Positions 35,021 through 41,295 of a stretch of DNA of 41,295 nt are shown in pieces. The translations under genes and the position numbers were made by a program. Each line of letters starts with the position of its first letter. Positions within the stretch are counted from its first letter, which is position 1. The stretch spans positions 1 through 41,295 of the forward strand of contig CAIVQO010000006.1 in NCBI GenBank assembly GCA_903908065.1, given 5' to 3'. Under the pieces are notes generated by a model. It did no database searches and had not been told where the DNA came from. It saw nothing but the letters and a program-made list of their open reading frames with translations. This DNA is from an uncultured beta proteobacterium. Lineage in GTDB: Bacteria; Pseudomonadota; Gammaproteobacteria; Burkholderiales; Rhodocyclaceae.

Positions 35021-36346
35021 ATGAGCGGCATGCAGATCGGTTTCGTGATGTTCGGCATCCTGATGGCGCTGCTGGTGGTGCGCATCCCGATCGGCATCGC
35101 CATGTTCATGGTCGGCGCCGGCGGCTACTGGTTCCTGGTCGGCGACAGCCTGCCGCTGCTGAACTCGCTGAAGAACCTGGCCTACGCCCGGCTTTCCAAC
35201 TACGACCTCGTCGTGATCCCGCTGTTCCTGCTGATGGGCCAGTTCGCCACCCATGGCGGACTGTCGAAGGCGCTGTTCCGCTTCGTCTCCTCCTTCCTCG
35301 GCCACTTCAAGGGCGGCGTGGCCATCGCCGCCATCGGCGCCTGCGCCGGCTTCGGCGCCATCTGCGGCTCCTCGCTGGCGACCGCCGCCACCATGGGCCA
35401 GGTGACGCTGCCGGAACTCAAGCGCTATGGCTATTCCGGCTCGCTGTCGACCGGTGCGCTGGCGGCCGGCGGCACGCTGGGCATCATGATCCCGCCCTCG
35501 GTGCCGCTGGTGATCTACGCCATCCTGACCCAGGAATCGATCGGCAAGCTGTTCATGGCCGCCGTGCTGCCGGGCATCATCGCCATGATCGGCTACATGA
35601 TCGTGATCCGCATCATCGTCACGCTGAATCCGGCTGCCGGCCCCGCCGGTCCCGCCACCACCTGGGGCGAAAAGTTCGCCAGCCTGCTGGCGGTGTTCCC
35701 GGTGCTGCTGGTCTTCGTCGTGGTAATCGTCGGCATCTACGGCGGCTGGGCCAACCCGACCGAGGCGGCCGCCATCGGCGCGGCGGCCTGCGGCATCCTC
35801 GCCATGATCAGCGGCGGCATGCGCTGGGACGGCATCCTCGAAAGTCTGGTCGGCACCGCCCAGGCCACGGCGATGATCTTCCTCGTCCTGCTCGGCGCCG
35901 ACATGCTCAACACCGCGCTGGCCGTGTCGCAGATGCCGGTCGAGCTGGCCACCTGGGTAAAGGAAAGCGGCCTCTCGCCGCTGCTGGTGATGGTGATGAT
36001 CCTCATCATCTACATCCTGCTCGGTTGCGTGATGGATTCGCTGGCCATGATCCTGCTCACCATCCCGATCTTCTACCCGGTGGTGATGGGCCTCGACTAC
36101 TGGGGCATGTCGCAGGGCGACAAGTCGATCTGGTTCGGCATCCTGGCGCTGATGGTGGTGGAAATCGGCCTGGTCCATCCCCCGGTGGGCATGAACGTGT
36201 ATATCATCAACCGCCTGGCCAAGGACGTGCCGCTGGTCGAGACCTTCAAGGGCGTGATGCCCTTCCTCGCCTCTGACTTCCTGCGCATTGCCCTGCTGCT
36301 GTTTTTCCCGATCATCTCGCTGTACCTGGTCAATACATTCCAATAA
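35021..36346 (+). CDS. TRAP transporter large permease (DctM-like)
   Basis: A 441-residue membrane protein with about twelve helices. DctM hallmarks are seen in YDLVVIPLFLLMGQFATHGG, ACAGFGAICGSSLATAATMG, GTLGIMIPPSVPLVIYA, NPTEAAAIGAAA and VHPPVGMNVY. ATG 35021 was chosen because it opens directly into the first helix and has a GGAGG; a GTG-like start 24 bp upstream falls within the hairpin. It is the main translocation subunit. It is separated from the small permease by a repeat-filled 187-bp gap and lies 26 bp before the binding-protein gene. Confidence 0.93.
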   Translation: MSGMQIGFVMFGILMALLVVRIPIGIAMFMVGAGGYWFLVGDSLPLLNSLKNLAYARLSNYDLVVIPLFLLMGQFATHGGLSKALFRFVSSFLGHFKGGVAIAAIGACAGFGAICGSSLATAATMGQVTLPELKRYGYSGSLSTGALAAGGTLGIMIPPSVPLVIYAILTQESIGKLFMAAVLPGIIAMIGYMIVIRIIVTLNPAAGPAGPATTWGEKFASLLAVFPVLLVFVVVIVGIYGGWANPTEAAAIGAAACGILAMISGGMRWDGILESLVGTAQATAMIFLVLLGADMLNTALAVSQMPVELATWVKESGLSPLLVMVMILIIYILLGCVMDSLAMILLTIPIFYPVVMGLDYWGMSQGDKSIWFGILALMVVEIGLVHPPVGMNVYIINRLAKDVPLVETFKGVMPFLASDFLRIALLLFFPIISLYLVNTFQ

Positions 36347-36372
36347 TCCGCATCACCCACGGAGGAGCAAGC

Positions 36373-37404
36373 ATGAAACTACGCGCAATCGCCGCATTGA
36401 CCGCGATGCTGGGCCTGACGTCCGGCGCCGCCCTGTCCCAGGAAATCACGCTCAAGGTGCACCATTTCCTGCCCCCCAGTTCCAACGCCCATGCCAACCT
36501 GATCGCGCCCTGGTGCGACAAGATCGCCAAGGAATCCAACAACAAGCTGAAGTGTCAGATCTACCCGGCAATGCAGCTGGGCGGCACACCGCCACAGCTC
36601 TTCGACCAGGCCAAGGACGGCGTCGCCGACATCGTGTGGACCCTGCCCACCTACCAGGCCGGCCGCTTCACCAAGTCCGAGGTCTTCGAGCTGCCCTTCC
36701 TGACGAAGAATGCCGAAACCGCCAGCCCCGCGCTGTGGGAGTACGTGCAGAAGAACGCGCTCGACGAATACAAGGGCACCAAGCCGATCTTCATGCATTT
36801 CCACGACGGCGCCACCCTGCATTTCGGCAAGGTCGGGCCGAAGACGCTCGAAGAACTCAAGGGCCTCAAGGTCCGCGCGCCGACGCGCATCGGCTCCAAG
36901 GTAATCCAGGCGCTGGGCATGGTGCCGGTACAGATGCCGGCGCCGCAGGTGCCGGAGTCGATCGCCAAGGGCGTGGTCGATGGCGCGATGATCCCCTGGG
37001 AAGTCATGACCCCGCTCAAGCTGCAGGAGATCACCAAGTTCCACGTCGAGGTGCCGCCGGGCAAACCCAAGCCTTCGAATTCGATCTTCGTCTTCGCCAT
37101 GAACCAGGCCAAGTACGACAGCCTGCCCGCCGAGCTGAAGAAGGTGATCGACGCCAACAGCGGCCTCGAAACTTCCAAATGGGCCGGCAAGGTCTTCGAC
37201 GGCCCCGAAGTCCCGGCGCGCAAGATCGCCGCCGACGGCAAGGCCACCTTCATCATCATCAGCCCGGCCGAGTATGACCGCTGGCGCAAAGCCACCGACC
37301 TGGTGGACGACGAGTGGATGAAGGAAGCCGGCAACAAGGGCGCCAACGGCAAGGCCCTCTACGACGAGGCAGTGGCGCTGCTCAAGCGTTACGGCAGCCT
37401 CTAA
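36373..37404 (+). CDS. TRAP transporter periplasmic substrate-binding protein (DctP-like)
   Basis: A 343-residue exported protein with a signal peptide (MKLRAIAALTAMLGLTSGAALSQ). DctP features include VHHFLPPSSNAH, QIYPAMQLGGTPPQLFDQ and GLKVRAPTRIGSK, in which the conserved Arg clamps the substrate carboxylate. GGAGGAG lies just before the ATG. It delivers an organic acid to the TRAP permeases. A clear terminator follows 18 bp after its stop. Confidence 0.93.
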   Translation: MKLRAIAALTAMLGLTSGAALSQEITLKVHHFLPPSSNAHANLIAPWCDKIAKESNNKLKCQIYPAMQLGGTPPQLFDQAKDGVADIVWTLPTYQAGRFTKSEVFELPFLTKNAETASPALWEYVQKNALDEYKGTKPIFMHFHDGATLHFGKVGPKTLEELKGLKVRAPTRIGSKVIQALGMVPVQMPAPQVPESIAKGVVDGAMIPWEVMTPLKLQEITKFHVEVPPGKPKPSNSIFVFAMNQAKYDSLPAELKKVIDANSGLETSKWAGKVFDGPEVPARKIAADGKATFIIISPAEYDRWRKATDLVDDEWMKEAGNKGANGKALYDEAVALLKRYGSL

Positions 37405-37422
37405 GCCGCATACGGCAGGTCC

Positions 37423-37447
37423 GGGCAGGCTACGGCCTGCCCTTTTT
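37423..37447 (+). terminator. Rho-independent terminator of the TRAP operon
   Basis: A perfect 8-bp GC-rich stem GGGCAGGC/GCCTGCCC with loop TACG is followed at once by TTTTTC. It lies 18 bp after the dctP-like stop and separates the TRAP operon from the hydrolase gene. Confidence 0.88.
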
Positions 37448-37473
37448 CTTGGCTGACTCGCGGAGCGACACAC

Positions 37474-38310
37474 ATGGCCATCACAACCGTCATCCTCGTC
37501 CATGGCGCCTGGCACGGCGCCTGGTGCTGGCAGCCGCTGATTCCCGAGCTGCTGAAACGGCGCCTCGCACCCTTCACCCTCGACCTGCCAGCGCACGGCA
37601 TGCATGCACGCTTCCCCGAGGGCTGGGGCGGCGATGCCGCGCGTTTCGCCGTATCCCCGGCGCCGACTTCCGGGGTCACGCTCGACGACTACGCCGAGGC
37701 CGTGCTGGAGCTGGTCGATGCCGCGCATGCGGCCGGTGCCGGCCCGGTGATGCTGGTTGGCCACAGCATGGCCGGCATCGTGCTGACGGCCGTCGCCGAA
37801 CGCGCGCCGGAGAAGATCGGCCGCCTGGTCTACCTCGCCGCCTTCATGCCCCTGCCCGGCGCGCCGATGATCGATTGCGTGCGCTGCGCCGAAAACGCCG
37901 GCGAGGAAGTCGCGGGGCTATTCGTCGCACCGCCGCCGAAGATCGGTGCCATGCGCATCGACTACCGCAATGCCGCCCAGCGCGAACGTATCCGCTCCGC
38001 CTTCGCCCATGACGTGGACGCGACGCGGTTTGCCGCGATGAACCACCTGGTGACGCCGGACGTGCCGGCCGGCCCGGTGGCGACGCCGACCGTGGCGACG
38101 CGCCAGCGCTGGGGCCGCGTGCCGCGCGCCTACATCCGTTGCAGCGAGGATCGCGCCGTGATGCCGGCGCTGCAGGATCGCTTCATCCGCGAAGCCGACG
38201 CCTGGACGCCGGAGAACCCGACCCGAGTGACGACGCTGGCCGCCAGCCACTCACCCTTTTTGTCGATGCCGCAAAAACTGGCGCAGGCCCTCGCGGACCT
38301 CGCCGCCTGA
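37474..38310 (+). CDS. Alpha/beta hydrolase (esterase, MES/hydroxynitrile lyase-like branch)
   Basis: A 278-residue alpha/beta hydrolase. The oxyanion region is VHGAWHGAWCW (9-19), the nucleophile elbow GHSMAG places Ser98, and the catalytic His is probably in AASHSPF (about 258). This plant MES-like branch includes carboxylesterases for small aromatic esters. Residues 46-67 form an extra loop compared with typical members, and part of it (FAVSPAPTSG) is encoded by a diverged 29-nt repeat. Next to 4-hydroxybenzoate genes, hydrolysis of an aromatic ester is a plausible role. It has no obvious signal peptide. Confidence 0.85.
   Translation: MAITTVILVHGAWHGAWCWQPLIPELLKRRLAPFTLDLPAHGMHARFPEGWGGDAARFAVSPAPTSGVTLDDYAEAVLELVDAAHAAGAGPVMLVGHSMAGIVLTAVAERAPEKIGRLVYLAAFMPLPGAPMIDCVRCAENAGEEVAGLFVAPPPKIGAMRIDYRNAAQRERIRSAFAHDVDATRFAAMNHLVTPDVPAGPVATPTVATRQRWGRVPRAYIRCSEDRAVMPALQDRFIREADAWTPENPTRVTTLAASHSPFLSMPQKLAQALADLAA
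37645..37673. repeat. 29-nt dispersed repeat, diverged copy inside the hydrolase gene
   Basis: Matches 16303-16331 at 24 of 29 positions, in the same orientation. It is in frame and encodes residues 58-67 of the hydrolase, inside a loop that looks extra for the family. This is the weakest of the three copies and may be coincidental. Confidence 0.4.
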
Positions 38311-38321
38311 GCCCTCAGGCG
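38304..38321. terminator. Shared hairpin at the convergent gene ends
   Basis: CGCCTGA (38304-38310) pairs with TCAGGCG (38315-38321) across the loop GCCC. The stem contains the hydrolase stop TGA (38308-38310) and, on the other strand, the thioesterase stop. There is no T-tract on either side. It may end both transcripts. Confidence 0.5.
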
Positions 38322-38830
38322 ACCGGCAACTCGCTCACTGCGCCCTCGGTGACGCAGACGCCGCAGGCCGCCTGGCGGCAGCGCACGCAGGCTGCCTTGA
38401 TGTCCTCCGGCACCGGAATCGACTTGATGCGCTTGGGGTCGGCCGGATCGCGCACCGCGAACAGGCGCACCTCGCGCCCCTCGGCCAGCACCGTGTCGCC
38501 GCGGCGTGCCGTGTGGTGCATGACGAAGGTCTTGTTGTTCCACTGTTCGACCGTGGTCTCGATCTCGATGTCCTCGCCGTAGGTGGCCGAGTTGAGGAAC
38601 TTGCACTGCACGTCGAGCACCGGCGTGCCGATGATGCCGCGCTCTTCCTCGGTGACATGCCAGCTGGGGATGCCGCAGGCAACGAAGAACTCGCGGCTGG
38701 CGGTATCGAACCAGGTCAGGTAGTTGGCGAAGAAGACGATCTTGGCCGGATCGCATTCCGAAAACGCAATGCGGTGGCGGTGGATATGGCGGCGGTGGCA
38801 GGGCCCCATCGGGGCGACGATGTCGTTCAT
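38315..38830 (-). CDS. Hotdog thioesterase (4HBT family) with four-cysteine tail
   Basis: A 171-residue acyl-CoA thioesterase. The 4-hydroxybenzoyl-CoA thioesterase motif is ECDPAKIVFFANYLTWFD with the catalytic Asp27. The core ends near residue 140, where most relatives stop. An extra tail carries C148, C151, C156 and C159 (CVRCRQAACGVC), a CX2CX4CX2C pattern able to bind zinc or an Fe-S cluster. Its ATG overlaps the iorB stop (ATGA), so it is probably translated with IorAB and hydrolyses an arylacetyl-CoA or similar product. That substrate is inferred. Confidence 0.87.
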   Translation of the reverse strand: MNDIVAPMGPCHRRHIHRHRIAFSECDPAKIVFFANYLTWFDTASREFFVACGIPSWHVTEEERGIIGTPVLDVQCKFLNSATYGEDIEIETTVEQWNNKTFVMHHTARRGDTVLAEGREVRLFAVRDPADPKRIKSIPVPEDIKAACVRCRQAACGVCVTEGAVSELPVA

Positions 38831-40308
38831 GTGATGCTTCCCGTTCGTTTCATCCAGCGCACTGGCACCGCCTTGACCGTTCGCGGCGGCGCTCCAGCCT
38901 GGACCAGTGCAGCGTCGAAGGTCTCGCCGCTGGCCTCGGCCAGGGCCGCTTCGCGCGCGCTGCGGATGGCGGCCGGATCGCTGGATTTCAAATGATTCAT
39001 TATAGACCTAAAGTTTTCCTTGGCACGCGCGTTGGTCTCGCCGTAGCCCTTGACCATGCGCGCACAAAGGGCAAGCTCCAGCGCCACGGCAAGGCTGGGC
39101 GCGGCTTCGATTGCGCTCAGCCACTGCTCGATCAGCGCCTGCTCTTCGGTATGGCGCTGCCCGAAGCGGCGCACGGGGCGCAGGGCTGCCAGGGCACGCA
39201 ACGCAAGAAAGCCGAGGATGGTGTCGGTGCGCAAATTCATGCGCCAGGCCAGCGGGCTTGCACCCGCGTGCCGGCGCCGGCTATCCCAGGCCAGCAGCGG
39301 ATCGGCGAGGACGGCCGGCAGCAGGCCGGCGAGTTCGACCAGGCCGGGCTTGAGGTGGTCGGCAATGCGCAACAGGTCGCCCGGCCGCGCACCGGATTCC
39401 GTCGCCACCCGCGCATAGCGCGCGGCGCGGCTCTTCAGGTCGGCGACGCGGATCACGTCGTCGAAGCACATCCAAAGCGCGAGGTAGCGCGCGCCTTCGC
39501 GCACCAGCTCGCCATCCCCGTCGGCGCCAAATCGGCGTGCAACGGTGCGCAGGCGCTCGACCCGGGCGCGATAGAGCGCGCCGTAGGCCGCATCCTGAAA
39601 CTCGACCACGCGCGCCTCACCCAGGGCAACGAGGTCCGGCGGCGGCGCTGGCACTTGTGCAGCCACAGTGCCGCCTGCCGCCTGGCAGCGCTCGAAGGCC
39701 AGTGCAAAACCCTTGAGGCTGGCCTCGACGCCGCGCCCCGAATCGCGCACCACCTGCTCGAAAGCTTTGCGGTCGAAAGGCAGCACGCCGCTGGCGGCAA
39801 TCGCGCCGAACAACACGGCGCTGGGCACCGTGCCGGCCTCGCGCGCCGTGGCGTCGACGTCGAAGGCCGCCAGGGTACGGCTGTTGCCGCGGGCGACGTC
39901 GAGCAGGCGCGCGCTGTCGTAGCGGCCATCGCCCGGCGCCAGCTTTTCGAAGGTGGTCAGGGTGCGATGCGTGGAGCAGACCAGGCGCGTGCGCTCGGCC
40001 GAGACGTAGCCGTTCTGGATCGCGCGCACGGCTTCCAAAAGTTCGGAAGCCACCATCAGGTCGAGGCAGCCCGGCACCGGCGACAGGCTCATCACCGGTG
40101 TGCGTCCATCCAGCTCGGCATGGCGGTGCGGATGGATCTCGACGTAGTAGGTGGTGGCGCCGGTACGCTGGGCAACGCCGGGAATCGAGGTGGCCTGCGC
40201 CGGATGGCCGGCGCGCACGGCGAGCTCCACCAGCCATTCGGCCAGCACGCCGCCGCCTTCGCCGCCCAGCGCGGCGATCAGGATAGTGATCGGTTGGGCT
40301 GCGTTCAT
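38827..40308 (-). CDS. iorB: Indolepyruvate ferredoxin oxidoreductase beta subunit IorB (long form)
   Basis: A 493-residue protein. The N-terminal ~190 residues are the 2-oxoacid oxidoreductase gamma-type domain (ALGGEGGGVLAEWL, SIPGVAQRTGATTYYVEIH). The remaining ~300 residues are a helical extension that also occurs in the long IorB proteins of proteobacteria. With IorA it converts arylpyruvates to arylacetyl-CoA and reduces ferredoxin. ATG 40308 overlaps the iorA stop (ATGA), which fixes the start; the open frame extends farther upstream only into iorA. Confidence 0.9.
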   Translation of the reverse strand: MNAAQPITILIAALGGEGGGVLAEWLVELAVRAGHPAQATSIPGVAQRTGATTYYVEIHPHRHAELDGRTPVMSLSPVPGCLDLMVASELLEAVRAIQNGYVSAERTRLVCSTHRTLTTFEKLAPGDGRYDSARLLDVARGNSRTLAAFDVDATAREAGTVPSAVLFGAIAASGVLPFDRKAFEQVVRDSGRGVEASLKGFALAFERCQAAGGTVAAQVPAPPPDLVALGEARVVEFQDAAYGALYRARVERLRTVARRFGADGDGELVREGARYLALWMCFDDVIRVADLKSRAARYARVATESGARPGDLLRIADHLKPGLVELAGLLPAVLADPLLAWDSRRRHAGASPLAWRMNLRTDTILGFLALRALAALRPVRRFGQRHTEEQALIEQWLSAIEAAPSLAVALELALCARMVKGYGETNARAKENFRSIMNHLKSSDPAAIRSAREAALAEASGETFDAALVQAGAPPRTVKAVPVRWMKRTGSIT

Positions 40309-41295
40309 TTCGCCAGCATCCCGATCACGCCGCGGCGTAGTCCGGCCAGCGCACGTTCGAACAGGCCGGGGTTGATCACCCGCTCCGCACGGTAGAACGA
40401 CGGGCACAGTGTCGCCGCGTGCGCGTTCTCGCCGCACAGGCCGCAGCCGACGCAGCCCTCGATCACTGTCGCCACCGGATCAGCCTTGAGCGGGTCGCCG
40501 CTGTCCTTCAGCGTCAGCGTCGGGCAGCCGGAAAGCCGGATGCAGGAATGGTCGCCGGAACAGGTGTCGGCATCGACGCCGTATTTCACTTTCACCACAC
40601 GCTTGCCCGCCTTGAGCAGGCCGGCGACCCAGGGCTTGCTGCGGCGCTGGCGCTCGAGCTGGCATTCGCCCTCGGCGATGATCACCTTGAGCCCGGCGTA
40701 ATCGGTGGTGAAGGCATCCTCCAGCGTGCGGCGCATGGTCTCCACCTCGTAGCTCGGCACCGTGCGCAGCCAGTCCACGCCGATGCCCTTGAGCGTTTCC
40801 TCGATGCTGCGGTTGCGATCGACCAGGCTCTGGTGCCGGTCTGCCGCCGTCGCCTTGATCTCGTCGTCGGGCGTGGAAATGATTTCCTGGGTGCCGGTGG
40901 CCGAGGTATAGCCGTTCTTCATGATCAGCAGCACGGCGTCGTCGCCGTTGAACAGCGCCGACTCGACGCCGGTCAGCAGGCCGTTGTGCCAGAAGCCGCC
41001 GTCGCCCATCACCGCCATGGCGCGACGGCCGAGCATGGGCGAAACACCGGCGCGACTGGCCAGGCTCATGCCGTAGCCGAGGATGGTGTGGCCGAAGCCG
41101 AAGGGCTCGAAGGTGGCGAAGGAATGGCAGCCGATGTCGGCCGCGTAATGCACCGTGCCGACGTTGGCCTGCGCCTGCTTGATCGCCGAGAACACCGGCC
41201 GCTCCGGGCAACCGACGCAGAACTGCGGCGGGCGCGGCGGCAGCGGCTGCGCCAGCTTTTGCGCCACCGCCAACCGGCGCGCCGCGTTGGCCGCC
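40305..41295 (-). CDS. iorA: Indolepyruvate ferredoxin oxidoreductase alpha subunit IorA, C-terminal part
   Basis: The gene continues past the right edge; about 330 C-terminal residues are visible. The thiamine diphosphate motif GDGGFWHNGLLTG followed by NGYTSATG is clear, and PPQFCVGCPERPVF is typical of IorA. At the C-terminus two cysteine clusters (CSGDHSCIRLSGCP and CVGCGLCGENAH...CP) indicate a ferredoxin-like domain with two Fe-S clusters. It oxidatively decarboxylates indolepyruvate or phenylpyruvates. The stop overlaps iorB. Confidence 0.93.
   Translation of the reverse strand, partial: AANAARRLAVAQKLAQPLPPRPPQFCVGCPERPVFSAIKQAQANVGTVHYAADIGCHSFATFEPFGFGHTILGYGMSLASRAGVSPMLGRRAMAVMGDGGFWHNGLLTGVESALFNGDDAVLLIMKNGYTSATGTQEIISTPDDEIKATAADRHQSLVDRNRSIEETLKGIGVDWLRTVPSYEVETMRRTLEDAFTTDYAGLKVIIAEGECQLERQRRSKPWVAGLLKAGKRVVKVKYGVDADTCSGDHSCIRLSGCPTLTLKDSGDPLKADPVATVIEGCVGCGLCGENAHAATLCPSFYRAERVINPGLFERALAGLRRGVIGMLAK

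Overview
The window is a GC-rich, gene-dense stretch of a proteobacterial chromosome. The complete meta (4,5-) protocatechuate pathway, a TRAP carrier, IorAB with a long beta subunit and the style of the intergenic repeats suggest a betaproteobacterium, probably Rhodocyclales or Burkholderiales. That placement is inference. No rRNA, tRNA, CRISPR array, prophage or insertion sequence was seen.

Layout. (1) 1-3011: the 3' end of a tartrate/D-malate dehydrogenase gene converges on a marR-cupin-MATE operon. (2) 3024-11084, minus strand: a copper/silver efflux operon (Met/His/Cys-rich small protein, cusF, cusC, cusB, cusA), followed by an overlapping methyltransferase gene and an orphan second copy of a cusA 3' end. 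(3) 11135-16239, minus strand: a tightly packed housekeeping-like run (SRAP protein, cobalamin-type radical SAM protein, YbaN-like membrane protein, EF-G-like GTPase). (4) 16328-22723: two large GGDEF-EAL proteins in tandem, one with a hemerythrin sensor and one with CHASE, PAS and GAF sensors. (5) 22840-33197, minus strand: a 12-gene aromatic operon. It makes protocatechuate from 4-hydroxybenzoate (pobA) and carries it through ring cleavage (ligAB), dehydrogenation (ligC), lactone hydrolysis (ligI), hydration (ligJ) and aldol cleavage (ligK) to pyruvate and oxaloacetate. It also holds a second ligAB-like pair, an aldo/keto reductase, a 6PGDH-like oxidoreductase and a cytosolic substrate-binding-like protein. 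(6) 33253-38310: a LysR regulator divergent from a three-gene TRAP transporter operon and an esterase-like hydrolase, the likely regulation and uptake arm. (7) 38315-41295, minus strand: iorAB, 5' end outside the window, with a coupled hotdog thioesterase.

The most unusual content lies between genes. Nearly every sizeable gap inside these operons is filled by related structured repeats. Their stems differ between copies but remain self-complementary. One module sits directly before the ligJ and TRAP large-permease start codons, where a 9-bp stem pairs away the Shine-Dalgarno sequence around a shared 15-nt loop. A second module is nested in the loop of a third, between cusB and cusA. A separate 29-nt repeat occurs once between genes and twice, in a more or less diverged form, inside reading frames.
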